Positions 1 through 12,530 are shown, numbered from the stretch's first letter. The stretch: DNA of 64,000 nucleotides from Margaritifera margaritifera (GCA_029931535.1 JAQPZY010001596.1:124001-188000), one strand, 5' to 3'. The notes: a model not told the origin generated them from the sequence alone. Numbers and translations are program-made.

Positions 1-600
1 AGAACAAATATAATTGAAAAAACAACAACAACAACAAAAACAAAAAAACAATCGCACCCGTGCCACCCCAAAATACTCAAACAAACAAACAAAACAAACC
101 CAGACACATTATTGTGGGTATTGTATGATGAAAATCAGGATATATGTATGACTTGAGCTATATTGTATTACTTAATGCGGTGTTTTTAATCTCAGTTAAA
201 TATTATTGTATTAGATATTAACATTTTCAGTGCTTGTGTTTTCATACCGAAAAAATAATTTTCAAATGTATACTTGCATATAAGTAATATCTTCCTTATT
301 TTGCTTAGTTATGTGGGCAGATATTTTATAGATGTCGTAGACAACAAAATAGAAAACATTAATGCAATATATCACAAGATTTGCTTCATTTAATTAACTC
401 GTAATCGGTATGTTTAAATGTTTGTACAAGGTTATAAACATAGTATAAGATGCTAAAAAAAAACAAAAAAAAAAAAACAACTAGGCAGAAAAGATCGGTA
501 AGGTAATCTGGAAATTATAACAAAAGGTTTCGCTTGTACTATGTTCTGTTACTCGCTAAAATCAAGACAAATGTTTCTCGAAAAGTGCGTGACATTCCTT
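1..600. other. AT-rich intergenic, no gene seen
   Basis: No open frame with recognisable protein features. It holds an A/CAA-rich tract at about 9-95 and a second A-rich run near 457-480, which could be old retroposon tails, but no element body is attached to either. Confidence 0.5.
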
Positions 601-639
601 TTATGATAGTGACTTTGATAATGCCTGCACAGTAATGCG

Positions 640-835
640 GTCTACACTTAAAACCTCCAAATGAGAACCGTTCAAATCGTTTCTACGTTGCCGGATCATC
701 TTATTGCTTTGTGCCGTATCGTACCGCCCACTTCTTTCCTCCAGGTCGTACCATTTCGACTTCGTATCGTTTATAATCCGTCTCCGTACCGTTTGTGTAC
801 CGTTCTGTCTTCGTGCCGTTTCCAATGATACAAAA
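640..835. repeat. Degenerate CGTACCG-type short tandem repeat
   Basis: The motif tcgtaccgttt and variants (cgtatcgt, cgtaccgc, cgtgccgt) recur about eight times in under 200 bp. The spacing is irregular. Both strands stay partly open because of the repetition, so I do not read a gene here. No parent element was recognised. Confidence 0.45.
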
Positions 836-1800
836 GACGTTAAAAGTACTGTACAATATATTTTGTTCTCTTTCTTGTTGCACTCTTACGTCAGTCATGA
901 TTCTGCGTTTAATAACAGAGGGGAATGCATCGATTCTAATTTCATGTTAAGAATTACGTTTTTGGTTAGACACAAATATGTTGGCAGAAAATTGACTTTC
1001 TGAGAAAACATTTTCCAAGTCACACAAACTAAAATGCGCCAGTGACTGTCGCGAAAGGACACTGAGCCAGACATAAAATGGTTCCAGATTTCTATCTCCG
1101 GAAGAGTAGATTATGTAACAAATGCATAGTTTTACCAAGATAATCGGAAAATGAGAACAAGCCGCTACAGATTATCGTGTATGACGCCATGATATACTTT
1201 CAGAATGGACTAAAAGTGTTTCCTGAGGTTCGGAGTTGATATGCCAGGATTGAGGTGGTTAAATTCGTATAGGTCGTGACTGCATATAGGTCCCTAATAT
1301 TTCACAAAGTTAGTGTTTCCATTCACAATCTAACATACTGAGAGTACGACGAATTCAAACATCAAAACTTTCAGAGAATATTAACATCATTATTTTGGCA
1401 CATCTGGGAACCAACAGCGATCTCAACAATGCTTTAATGATTTCCTGTATCTGTGACATATTATCAAGATTCTTCTATTTTCTACCTTCTGTTTCTTCTT
1501 CCCATTATCTCCTTTCAATGTCGCCATTATAACATTTATTTATAAATTAATTTTGTACATATGCCAGTCATTATACACGTTTTGAAAGTATTCTTTGCAT
1601 GGTAAAGGCGATAATAAATTGTTAGAACTTTTTAGCCGATTGAAATAACATTATTTATAATAAATGGTATTTAAAAGATAAACTTGTTGCACAGAAACTT
1701 AACTTGTAGACTGCAAGAGTTAGTGTGCTTATAACTTATATTTCGAAGCCACTAGTTTTCACTTTGTTCATCTCAAGCAACATAATTATCCTTGTGGTAA
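836..1800. other. AT-rich intergenic, nothing recognised
   Basis: Short chance frames only. No repeat structure, splice-like exon or RNA gene could be supported. Confidence 0.4.
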
Positions 1801-1814
1801 TGCAATACGTTAAT

Positions 1815-2162
1815 TGTGGTCAGTTCAGGCTATACCTGATGCCATAAGTACCAGTAGACGGTACTACTTGCGACTGTTGACCAAGGGTGGACAGCTACAC
1901 CTGGTTTCCCCCAAAAGTTCATCTCTGGTGGATCTGGCGGCTGATAAGATATGATCATACCACCGGCTGTGAAGGCATATGGAAAGAGCTATGTGGACAG
2001 AGCAGGGTATTAGCTCAGGTGCAGTAGGACCCGACGACCATCCACTGAATTAGTATTCGTCTCCAGATGTCTCGACATGGTTGTGCCACAAGAATCGCAC
2101 AGGTCTGGACAAGTGAGTGATGGTGACTCTACGTAACGTTCCCTCAATTAAATCAAACTCAA
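1815..2162 (+). other. Possible 5' leader of LINE A
   Basis: This stretch is clearly richer in G+C than the DNA on its left and runs directly into the coding remnant of LINE A on the same strand. It has no long open frame. Its position and composition fit the untranslated leader of a non-LTR retrotransposon. If so, most of the endonuclease-coding part between this leader and position 2163 has been deleted. This is inference from context. Confidence 0.35.
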
Positions 2163-2204
2163 GTGCATGTCATGGCATTCTCTTTCCCACCCCTACCTCC
2201 GCCC

Positions 2205-2960
2205 CCCTCCAGATACATTCAAGTCCTAATCAACAACACAGTCTTCCGCCTGCCAAACCACAACAAGAAGTCTTCGGAGTACCCGCTCTCCAAGCGCTGG
2301 CATCTCATTTACTACGTCGTCAGAAGAAGAGACATGAAGGATGTCCAAGTGACTTAAACCATGAGAAGTGAGAAGTGCAGAATGCTAAACGGACCTCAGG
2401 CTCATAGTCTCCAAGCTCACTATCTTGATTCAGTCTAGCAGACAACCACAGGGCAAAACGGGTCCAGAAAGCTCTTTGTTTCCAAACTGGAATAGGAAAA
2501 TGTGAAACAGGCGTTTGTTGAAGAACTGTGCAGCCAACTAGTAACAGTTCATGCGAGCTCCGAGAATATCGAGGAAAACTGGGCATCCTTCAGAGACTCT
2601 GTGTACTCGGATGCATCCACAACCCTCGGTCCCACCACACGTAAACATTAAGATTGGTTTGATGAGAATGATGTTGTCATACGGAGACTACTGAACAAGA
2701 AACAGTGGCTCTAAAACGTATGTTTATAAGGCAGCACTGCTTCATCTAAAAAGGCAGCATAGAACAACATCAAGAGGACTGTCCAATGCAAACTCAAGGA
2801 GTTGCAAGACTCATGGTTGAGCAATAAGACAGACGAGATTCAATCCTACGCAGATAGGAATGACAGAAAGAACTTATATGATGCTTTTAAAAAATCTAAA
2901 CACCACAGGTATCAGAAGGATCTCCGACACTGAGTGATGACGGCACCACACTGCTCATGG
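2205..2960 (+). pseudogene. LINE A endonuclease end and linker
   Basis: About 45 residues from 2205 to 2357 read as the C-terminal part of an APE-type endonuclease, with a basic run followed by a WHLIYYVVRRRD segment that corresponds to the usual conserved (I/L)DYVLVR block. After a frame change, 2541-2930 gives the linker between endonuclease and reverse transcriptase. It includes WASFRDSVYSD, a DWFDEND segment near 2655 and a YADRNDRKNLYDAFKKS segment near 2850. Several in-frame stops (for example after TTRKH near 2648) show decay. In an intact element this protein would nick target DNA to start target-primed reverse transcription. Confidence 0.65.
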
Positions 2961-3948
2961 ACAAAGAAAAGATACCGCAAAGATGGGCTAAACACTTCTA
3001 CAACATCCTCAGTCAACAATCATTTATCAGTGAGAAGGCAATTGATCGACTGCCCAAGTGGAAATCAGCGTATCACTTACTGATCCTCCTACTCTTACTG
3101 AAACTGAGAAAGCAATTGACGTCCTGTCAAATGGCAAAGCACCTGGAGCAGATGCTATACCGGCAGAAATCTACAAAACCGGAGGCTCGCACATGGTTCA
3201 GAAGCGGACTGAATTCTTTCAGTCAATGTGGACTCAAGGAACTATACCGCAGGTATACAAGGATATCTATATCGTCAACTTGTGCAAGCGACTCGCACAA
3301 GCGAAAAAGCAACAGACAGAAAATCGAAAACCATTGAGGCATCTCTTCGTTGTCAATAGCCTGCAAAAATATTGCAGGAATCCTACTACATACCCTTGTG
3401 CATTACACAAATCAATGGCTCCCGTTGTGAGTCAGAGTGACTTCAGGAAAGGACGAAGGACCATAGACATGGTGTCTGCAGTTCGTCAACCTTAGGATAA
3501 ATGCCAGGAACAGAACTCCAGCCTGTACACGACTTTCGTTGACCTGTCCAAAGCTTTTCACAAAGTTAGTCGAGATGGCCTCAGGAAGATCATAGCCAGA
3601 TTTTGTTACCCAGAAACATTCATCATAATGGTTCAGCAATGCTCACTCGTAAGTCATATGAACAATTCTCAGTATTCAACATAGTCAAGCAAGGCTCCAA
3701 CTCTCTTAAGTATGATGTTCTCTGCCATACTTACAGAAACCTTCTGTGACTATGACACTGGGATCGACATCAGATACAGAACTGATGGCACGCTCTCCAA
3801 TCTGAGGCGACTACGAGCGAAGACGAAGGTACAGGAAGTGAATGTTCGTGATCACCTATTTGATGATGAATATTCCCTGAATGCTAATTCCGAGTCTGAC
3901 ATGCAACAGAGTATGGACCACTTCTTTTCAGCTGGTGCCAACGTTTAG
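2957..3948 (+). pseudogene. LINE A reverse transcriptase remnant
   Basis: The reverse-transcriptase fingers and palm are spread over at least four frame segments. Visible blocks are MDKEKIPQRWAKHF (2957), LSNGKAPGADAIPAEIYK (about 3126), the QSDFRKGRRTIDMV block (about 3430), FVDLSKAFHKVSRDGL (about 3536), MMFSAILTETF (3712) and IDIRYRTDGTLSNLRRL (about 3760). The catalytic FADD box appears as HLFDDEYSLNA at about 3853, so it is rearranged by small indels. The family's normal length for this domain is near 250 residues and most of that is accounted for. The gene cannot make an active enzyme. Confidence 0.75.
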
Positions 3949-3959
3949 TCTCACAATCA

Positions 3960-4830
3960 GAATGAAGAAGACAGAGGGGATGCGCCAACCTGCACCAGGA
4001 AAGCCTTATGTAGGGCCAACCATCACAGTAAATGGCCACACTACCCAGGAAGGAGACACCTTCATCTACCTTGGATTACATTATCACCTACAGTCCACAT
4101 CAATGATGAAACCAAAGCCAGAATTGGCAAAACAAGTGTGACCTTCGGCAGACTACAAGCACATGTGTGGGAGTGCAGAGGCATCAGTCTGTAAACAAAA
4201 CTGAAGGCCTGCAAAGCCATTGCGTTGCCTATAATATTGTATGCATGCGAAACTTGGACAGTGTGCAGACGCCATGCCAAGAAGCTGAACCATGTTCACG
4301 TGGGCTGCGTGAGGTAACTGATGAGGATAAGACGGCAGAACTGAGATTTTCAAAGGGCAAGCTTTCCAAGCATCCACACTCTGCTGATGAAATCACAGCT
4401 GAGATGGGATGGTTATGTCACTAGGATGTCTGACGAGCCACTACCAAAAAAGATCTTCTACGGCGAGATGAGGGAGGGAAATAAATCTCAGAGAGGTCAG
4501 AAGAAACGCTTCAAATACTCCCTCAAGTCATCCTTGAAACATTTCAACATTGACCCTGAGTCTTGGGAATCTCGCGTAGGATCGTTTCACTTGGCACAGT
4601 ATCAGCCATACTAGAGCTACAGTCTATGAGCTTAGAAGAATTGCAGAGGCAGTGCAGAAGCGCGAGCAGAATAAATCTCCGAACTGCAGCACGTCCACTG
4701 TTGATCAACCAACGCCAAACGGCATATCGTGTCCAATGTGCTTCAGACAGTTCAGGACACAAATAGGTCAGTAACCAAACCACTTAATGATGTTATGGTC
4801 ATCTCTGAAGGACGGAGGACGAACAAGAAC
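3960..4830 (+). pseudogene. LINE A C-terminal region with CPxC zinc finger
   Basis: The thumb and C-terminal part continue as TVNGHTTQEGDTFIYLG (about 4030), the YACETWTVCRRHAKKLNH segment near 4245 and the RWDGYVTRMSDEPLPKK block near 4403. A basic GQKKRFKYSLKSSLKHFN segment (about 4500) follows. At 4730-4770 there is ISCPMCFRQFRTQIG, the start of the C2H2-like finger that ends ORF2 in this kind of LINE. The histidine half of the finger is not readable. The element probably ends near 4830, where the sequence returns to AT-rich DNA. Confidence 0.7.
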
Positions 4831-5057
4831 AATTCTCCCATTTGAGTATGCACCACTTCGTTTATAGTTTTGGATATAGGTCAAAATAGCGCTCTCGATA
4901 TATAGCAAGTTCTAGTTAAGAAGCAATTAGTATTAGATTTATTGCGAATACCAAAATTTGCCGTTTTTAAACGTTTAGATAGATACATAGAGAAAAAGAA
5001 TATCAATACATTGATAGGAAATAGGCATGTGAAATGACCAACATAGAATTATTTTAG

Positions 5058-5215
5058 TTTCTACGTGACTTTCAAAGTGATACACTACTTTGTATTCTCT
5101 GTCCTTTCTTTCTTTATGTATTCTTATTATGTCTTTCGTTCAATCTTGTTTATTATATCTTGGGACATGTTCAGACGGTGAGCATATACCAGATATTTAC
5201 GGATGCATATTTACT
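5058..5215 (+). repeat. AT-rich module, copy 1 of 2
   Basis: Shares an ordered set of words with 7530-7680: a gtgactttcaaa-tgata start, a pyrimidine-rich centre with cctttctttc or ccttctct, and an atatct-ggacatgttca end. The copies are strongly diverged in between. Same strand, about 2.5 kb apart. Confidence 0.4.
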
Positions 5216-5559
5216 TACAGTTGGAATGGTAACATGTTCATGCGGTCTGAAAACTTAGTTTAATCAACATAAAAGTATTTTCCTTAGCTGACCCTTCACA
5301 CCCCGCCATACCATTGTAATTATAGTGATCAATATAAAGATTTTCATGATTTGCGTGGTTGATACAACCCAGCTCAGATAACGATAGTATTTACTGCAGT
5401 TAATCATAATTTAAATTAATATTTATGGCGCATGTAGGTTTTGAATTTAAAACTGATAATTTGGTATTCCTTGAATATAAGAACCTGTTTTACCAGTCAT
5501 AATTCATAATCTAAATGCGTCATAAATAATACTTTTAGTGCTGTGTGTGACTTTTTGTA

Positions 5560-5745
5560 CCTCTCAGGGGGAAGGAACATTTCATATGTAGACGACTTTT
5601 GTACGAGATCCAAATCGATCTATCAATTACAATATAGGAACAAATGATATATTTATTTATTGTTTCAATGCACGTATGCGACACTGTGGACGTGATCGTT
5701 AAATAACTGAAGCACGAGGCATAATACATACGGAACTTCTGCTGT
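5560..5745 (+). repeat. AT-rich module family, copy 1 of 3
   Basis: Similar word order is seen at 6130-6270 and 8990-9190: an aatatagg-caaatg-tatatttat core, a taatgtacgt or gcacgtatgcga word, then a gacgt and cggaact stretch. Divergence is high and boundaries are approximate. It could be an old non-autonomous element. Confidence 0.35.
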
Positions 5746-7529
5746 ATAGTGCGATTTGATCTTTATAACACTGATACAAAACTGTATTCAACAAGAATAT
5801 ACAAGGAACGGGAAATGACTAAACCAAATAATAACAACGAATGGGGAAAATGTATTTTGTTCGTTGTATCTCTGTTTTCTTTGAACTTATTTAATTTGTT
5901 CATCCCTAAGACAATACACCACTTATATATTTTTGTTCAAAAATGTTGTAAGTGCGCTTTAGATGCATATATGAAACATCAACCACTTTAAAGTATCCAG
6001 CATAAAATAGATGCTTCATGTGATATATTCTTTATTTCCTTCTTCTCTTTTGTCGCCCTTTTTGTATGCATATATGTATTTATATGCTTCTTCATTATTC
6101 ATTTTGTGATATGTACATACGGAAAACTACATACGTGGTTTTGTTTTCTCCAGAGTAGACAGAAACAATGAATTAGATATGTCTGTTATGACAATATAGG
6201 GATCAAATGGTATATTTATCTATTGCTATAATGTACGTGGGCGGCAAGTCAGACTGGGACGTATATTTACACCGTGTCATCGAGTTATTTTCCTCAGCAT
6301 GAAACAAAATACGAATACAGTTTTGTATTTATTACGCTCCTATCCCCGTTATGCTTTACAAATATTTTTGGCTATGCAATGCAAATAGAAGTCATAACAA
6401 ATTGGGATTTGTATAAACGTTGTATTTGGTCAGCTATGAATATCGACACATGTATGTCAGTGAAAATACCAAAATAGTTTCAATTTGGGTATGCGATACG
6501 GAATTACTGATTGAATTCCATATCGAACTGCAAATCAACAATATAAGAATAAATGTGCACTTAATACATTTCTACGTAACCATGGTACAGACCGATATGA
6601 AACAGTTGGTGCAATGATTATGATGCACATTCGGGTTATACCACATAAAACAGAAAATACAACAGCATTTGACGCAGCAATATATCACGGGCAGACGTTG
6701 CTCTGCGTTCAATCAAAAGATATATTTTTAGGTGACATTTTTAGAGGCTGTACTGAAACAAATAGATTGCACGGACACTTTTTCGTGGCAAAGTCATTTA
6801 ATTCTCAAAATTTAATCTGAATGAATCATTATCTACACGTTACTAATAAATTAAATCAACAGTGTGACGACAAACATTGCTAAGTAACACCTAGTAGTGA
6901 CAAGTATGGCATTTACTATGATACAACTAACTGAGGACACATGTTGTTGTTTTTTTGATTCTATACAAACGATTTGATACATGGATTTGTGCACGCGTGA
7001 AATAAGAAATATAGAGGTTTGTCCTTAACTCTGTGGCACTTGAATGGTTGTCTTGTTTCCTTTGCAGACGAGAATTAAGATCCTCGTCTATATTTTGCCT
7101 ATGAAAACACAGCTTTTAGAGCAGGATCTAATAGTGTTTTTCTATTGTGTAAGTCCGCGTAGGCAACATTGTTGGGGTATTTTTAAATATTATTTTGTTT
7201 AGTTTTTACATTTCGTTGTCTGATAAATCACGCACCCCATATCTGAAACGTTTACAGCATCATGCAACATGGTCGGTATAATGTTGAAAATTGTTGTGAA
7301 AATTAACAAGGAAGATAATAATGTTATACTGAATAAATAACGATTACAAGACTACATTTATCATGCTTGATTTGTATCAATCCATTATTTTTGTCTTTAT
7401 AATTATAGCCCATCGATGTTTCAATACTTCGGTTTTCTACGTTGATCGAAATTTGGGGAAATGTATGTGCAAATATGAAGCGATTTAACAATGATAAGAA
7501 ATAATCACATAAAAGTAGCAACATAAACA

Positions 7530-7680
7530 TGTTATGTGACTTTCAAACTGATAGATTTGCCTCATTCCTTCTCTAGCCCGTCCCACTCATTCTTTTTTTC
7601 CGTTGCTCTCTATTTTCTTGATGGCTCTTATATCTCAGGACATGTTCAAGAAGTTTAAAAAATATCCACAGCAAGCACAC
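7530..7680 (+). repeat. AT-rich module, copy 2 of 2
   Basis: Second copy of the module at 5058-5215, recognised by the gtgactttcaaactgata start and the atctcaggacatgttcaa end. Confidence 0.4.
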
Positions 7681-7719
7681 ACACGTATATGTATTTATCT
7701 CTATGTATTATCTCTCTCT

Positions 7720-7721
<2 letters not shown>

Positions 7722-7778
<57 letters not shown>
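7722..7778. repeat. (TA)n microsatellite
   Basis: About 28 uninterrupted TA units. Confidence 0.95.
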
Positions 7779-7781
<3 letters not shown>

Positions 7782-9499
7782 CATATACATACATAGCTGC
7801 AAGCCTGATCCAGTCCATCATTTATGTGTAAACATTGTTACTGACGATATTAAACTTTTGATGTTAAAATTGTTTTGATAACGTACAGTTATAATGATGT
7901 TATCAATTACCATAGCATGCATTTTATAAATTAGTTTTTTTTGCAGCTATAATATATAGCCGGTTCAGCCTCACGCATGCTTATACCAGACTCTTCCTCT
8001 TAGTGTGATAGCTTAGGTTTGTGGTAGATGACGCTTATGTTAGATCCAAATCTCAGTTTTCATCCTTAATCATAGCTGTCAAAATTAGAATCATTTTAAT
8101 AGATTTATTGTTTCTATGCAGGTAAATCATATTGATATGGTCATTTTTCCGACGATTTTTTTTTTTTTTTTTGAAATTCTGTTTTCATTTATTGTTGTGG
8201 GTATCAATATTAGCGGGTTTACTAAAATTTGCATACTCGTCGCTACTTAACTTCAAGGATGTGCCTCGGGTTGGGGTCTTCTTTTTTCTCACAGGTGGAT
8301 ATTGCTTCTTTGAGTATTTAAATTCACGTTTTGCTCTGTGTCTACCAAATCAACGAAAATTGGTACACTAGGAATATCAGTGTATCCATAGTAAATCAAA
8401 CATTATTTCAGAAGCCTCTGCTGCCTAGTCCGATTTGTTTAGTATAATATGAAACATAGTATCTGAAGTGAGGAAAAGATGGTTGACAAAAGCGGTTGTC
8501 TTTAAAACGTGCTATTTTCAGGGTTTGCGTGTTAAAGAAAACTATGTTTAGCAGTAATAGGTAGTCATCTAATTATGATATATAAGAAGAAGCATTTTAT
8601 AATACTTAAAACCATTACTATAAACATAAGCAAAATATGTAATGCATGTTATGACTCTGGACCTGTGTTGCAGGTAAAACGTATACAACTACAGAGCAAA
8701 TGTATATATCATTACTGCTGGCAAACTCACATGTTCGTGTCTCTTTGAAAATGTAAGTGGATCACCATACATTTTTTTTCTGCAGCATGTTGGCACTGCT
8801 AAAGTGCAGTTTCAATAATATGGTACCTGATATAAAACATTTTTATTACAAACATTCGTTGGTACAGGCTGATGTTATTGATATCATCTTCCACCCGGAA
8901 AGTTACTTGAAATGTATTATCTGGGTACCTCTACCGCTTTTAATTATGATGGGACATATGGGTTCATAGATGTTGGAAATACTAAATGTATTCTATATTT
9001 CTCCAAGATAATGGTAATATCAAATGCAGAAGACGTTTGTATCAGATCAATATCGGTCTTACTTAGCAAATAATACGCAGTTTTCCAAACCGAGACACAA
9101 ATACATTTCTACATATTTTTAAAGTACGTATGCGAAAATGTTGACGTAATTAAACACATATACGGAACTTGCGTTACGCATGGTAAAGTATTTAGCACCA
9201 TGATATGAACATCAATACATTACTAGATGAAAATTAACAACGTATATCAAATAAAACAACTTACTCAAGAAAACAAGCTGTAAATAAAAGAAAAAGTGAT
9301 TGTGACAATAGTTTAACTCTGATGGTTTCATATCTAGGTTGACCTATTTGCAATATTGTTCTCTTATATTTCTTCAGTTGTAACAGTTTCAACAGTTAGG
9401 GCAGTGGGCAAGATAAAACTTGCAAGGGAAAATAGGACGCTCCCGCCTCCACGAGTCTTCCTACCTATGGGAGAAATAGGGTGGTGGTAACATGACATC

Positions 9500-9575
9500 A
9501 CAGGGCGGAAGTCTTCCAAGTTGAAGTCAACGGCCAGGGCGGAAGGGTTCCAAGATGAACTTAACGGCCACATGT
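9500..9575 (+). repeat. Direct subrepeat in LINE B leader
   Basis: Two copies of about 34 bp, each gggcggaag-ttccaag-tgaa-taacggcca, lie back to back at about 9503-9536 and 9538-9572. Repeated leader units are common in LINE promoters. No promoter motif was identified. Confidence 0.6.
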
Positions 9576-9738
9576 TCGAGATCAGGGCGAGCCATACAGT
9601 AACATGGATATCGGCTGTGGTCTACAGTCTGGAGAGGGATCGGCCCCACCAGGTTACATCTGCCCATGATACGCCAGGGATGACAAAATTACAATAGATA
9701 GAGTTATCATACCGGATCGGTCGCAGCCCGGGTTACCA

Positions 9739-10693
9739 ATGACCGCGCCATTTGCTGGACGCCAGGACAGAGGTGATTCGTATGCTACTGGTGCAACTGA
9801 CATCAAAATACGGGCAAGAGATAACATCACCGTTGAAACGTGGAATGTCATGACATTAAGACCAGCAGGGAAACTCGAGGAGCTAACTCATGAGTTGGGA
9901 AGATTCCAATGGCACATCCTTGGACTCTGCGAGATGCGCTGGAAGAATTTCGGAGAAAGATCAACAGATGAAAGACACAGGATCTACTTCAGTGGACATG
10001 AGGACAAGCATGAGCATGGAGTCGGATTTATGGTACATAAGGACATTGTGAGTGCAGTCATGGGTTGTCGACCAGTGTCTAACAGGCTGATTACCATCCG
10101 CTTGAGGGCATCTCCCTTCAACATCACCATCATAGAGGTTTATGACCCAACTTCTGACCATGATGATGAAGAAATGGATGCGTTCTACGACCAGCTTCAA
10201 ATTCTTATTGACCAGACACCCACGAAGGATATTCTAGTTATTCAAGGATTACTGGAATGCCAAGGTAGGAGTAGACGCACAGGCAGACTGGCGAGAAGTC
10301 TGCGGTCCATACTGTAATGAACAGACCAATGAGAGAGGACTCAAGCTCCTGGACTTCGCTACCTACAATAACCTAGTGCTAACGAACACCCTTGGCCCCC
10401 AAAAATTATCTAGAAGATGCACTTGGCACAGTCCAGACGGAAAACATCACAACCAAATTGACTACATCTTGGTGAGGAAGCGCTTCCGGACTAGCGTTAA
10501 CATTGCCAGAACACGTGGCTTCCCAGGAGCGGACATAGGAAGCGACAATGACTTGCTGATGATGACTATCAAACTTGGTCTGAGGAAGACCAAGAAGACA
10601 AAACAGGTTAGGACCAGGTTTGAACTTGAAAAACTTAAAGATCCAAGCGTCAATAGCCGGCAAATTTGCGCCACTCACAATTCTGGGTGCTGA
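9739..10693 (+). pseudogene. LINE B APE-type endonuclease
   Basis: The domain starts with ETWNVMTL near 9835 and reads HILGLCEMRW (about 9913), GVGFMVHKDI (about 10018) and DILVIQG (about 10230). It then changes frame near 10250, and the rest follows in another frame: ERGLKLLDFATYNNLVLTNT (about 10333), NQIDYILVRKRF at 10451-10486 and GSDNDLL near 10537. In the family the last block is SDH, and the histidine is catalytic; here it reads SDN, so the nuclease would be inactive even without the frameshift. Such proteins are often annotated as craniofacial development protein 2-like in animal genomes. Confidence 0.8.
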
Positions 10694-10699
10694 AGAAAT

Positions 10700-11895
10700 A
10701 AACATAGACTCCTTGATCACCACCTTCAACACAGCAATAATAGGCACAGCCAATAAAATCCTTGGCAAGCATCGTAGGATAAAGAAGCCTTGGGTCACAG
10801 CAGATATCCTCGACCTCTGTGATGTGAGGAGAAAACTGAAAAGGATGCGAGGAGACCTTCAAGGAGCAGACTAATACAGAGAGATTAACAACACGATTAA
10901 GAAGTGCTTAAAGACAGCGAAGGAAAGCTGGTTAGAGGACCAATGTAAGGAAGTCGAGAAAAGCCTGGACCAGAATAACAGTAAAAAGACATACCAGTTG
11001 TTGAAAGACCTGACAACAGATACACAGGGGAGATCTTCAACGATCCAGGACAAGGCTGGTAAGAGTCTGACAGAAGATTAAGAGCTTCTTAACAGATGGA
11101 CAGAATACTGTTGAGAGCTTTACAACCAGGAGACTTCTGGAGACCAAGCTGTACTAAACGTACCACTGACCACAACAGAGGTTGACCACCCGATCCTCAG
11201 GGAAGACGTAGAGGCTGCAGTAAAGACACTAAAGAAATGGAAGTCAACTGGGGTAGACAATATGCACGCAGAACTTGTTCAAGCAGGAGGAACCTCCATG
11301 ATAGATGTCCTCACAACAATCTGCAACAAAATCTGGAAAACAGGAGAATGGCCCACCCCATGAACCCAGTCTCTGATCATCACCCTTCCTAAGAAATGGA
11401 ATCTGCAGCTGTGCCAGAACTACCGAGCAATCAGTCTCATCAGTCATCCAAGCAAGGCTTTGCTTAAGATCATCCTCAACAGACTGAAACCTCAAGCAGA
11501 GCACATCATCGCTGAAGAACAGGCAGATTTCAGAGCAGGACGTAGCACTGTCGAACAGATCTTCAATCTTAGAATCCTCTGTAAAAAGTATCTGCAGCAT
11601 CAACAGGACCTCTATCATGTCTTCATTGACTTCAAGAAGGCTTTTGGCAAGGTATGGCATGTAGCCTTGTTGGCCACCATGCGGAAATACGACATAAACG
11701 CAAAACTAATCAGCACCATCGATAACCTGTATGACAATGCCACCAGTGCAGTTCTCGTAAATGGCAACATAGGAGATTGGTTCAGAACCACAGTCAGAGT
11801 CAGACAGGGATGCCTCCTCTCACCAAATCTCTTCAACATCTACCTGGAATCGATCATGTCCGATACCTTGGAAGACCATGAGGGCAGTGTCAGTG
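10700..11895 (+). pseudogene. LINE B reverse transcriptase, catalytic motif deleted
   Basis: A linker (KPWVTADILDLCDVRRKLKR near 10784) with stops leads into the reverse transcriptase. Visible blocks are VKTLKKWKSTGVDNMHAELV (about 11220), QADFRAGRSTVEQIF (11520), HVFIDFKKAFGKVWH (about 11617), VNGNIGDW (about 11757) and VRQGCLLSPNLFNIYLES (about 11796). The next block should be the YADD or FADD catalytic box, but the frame runs from DTLEDHEGS straight into sequence that, one frame over, belongs well downstream of that box. A deletion at about 11885-11896 therefore removed the active site and shifted the frame. Confidence 0.75.
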
Positions 11896-12510
11896 AATGG
11901 ACAGAAGCTTGGCACAGTGACAAGCTTCAAATACCTAGGTGCTATCGCCTCTGATGAAGGTTCAAAACCTGAGGTTCTTTCCAGGATTGCGCAGACAACA
12001 ACTGCACTGGCTAGGCTGAAGCCTATGTGGAAGGAGAGCAACATCACGATTTGATCCAAGATCAAGCTTATGCGCTCCCTCGTCATGTCCATATTCCTGT
12101 ATGCATGTTAAACATGGACCCTGACTGCAGAACTGGAGAGAAGAAATCATGCCCTAGAGATGAGATGTTATCGAAGGATCCTGAAAATCTCATACTTAGA
12201 CCAGTTCTCAAATGAGGAGGTGCGCGTCAGAATCCAAGGTGCAATTGGACCATATGAAGACCTGCTCACCACCGTAAAGAATCGCAAACTAAGATGGTAC
12301 GGTCACGTAAAACGCTCATCTGGCCTGTCAAAGACAATTTTACAGGGCACAGTGAGAGGAAAGAGAAAACGAGGCAGACAGAAGAAGAGATGGGAAGATA
12401 ATATCAAAGAGCGGACAGGCATGGACTTTGCAAAGTCTCAATGAGCAGTGGAGAACGGGGAAAAATGGAGAGAGATTGTAGCAAAGTCATCAGTGGCGTC
12501 CCTACGACAT
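11896..12510 (+). pseudogene. LINE B C-terminal domain
   Basis: Reads VNGQKLGTVTSFKYLG from about 11899, then YAC-TWTLTAELERRNHALE near 12105, EMRCYRRILKISYLDQFS (about 12157), KLRWYGHVKRSSGLSKTIL (about 12286) and GRQKKRWEDNIKE (about 12373). Stops interrupt it near 12053 and 12110. This is the conserved post-RT region of RTE and related LINEs, ending shortly before the 3' tail. Confidence 0.75.
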
Positions 12511-12530
12511 GCCAGGTTACGGGAAAGATG

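Larger units (their letters stand above)
2163..4830 (+). mobile_element. LINE A: degraded non-LTR retrotransposon
   Basis: One decayed element in the order endonuclease C-terminus, linker, reverse transcriptase, C-terminal zinc knuckle. The reading frame changes several times and stops occur throughout, so it is a dead copy. The left end lacks most of the endonuclease. The order and the C-terminal CPxC finger are typical of APE-type LINEs. I cannot assign the clade (RTE-, Rex- or Jockey-like) without a database comparison. Confidence 0.8.
4831..9395. other. AT-rich stretch with diverged duplicated modules, no gene
   Basis: No coding region was recognised over 4.5 kb. Short open frames (for example 5749-5991, 6274-6477, 8132-8371) are AT-biased and have no recognisable domain. 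The interval contains several mutually similar AT-rich modules, listed separately, and one (TA)n tract. Confidence 0.5.
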
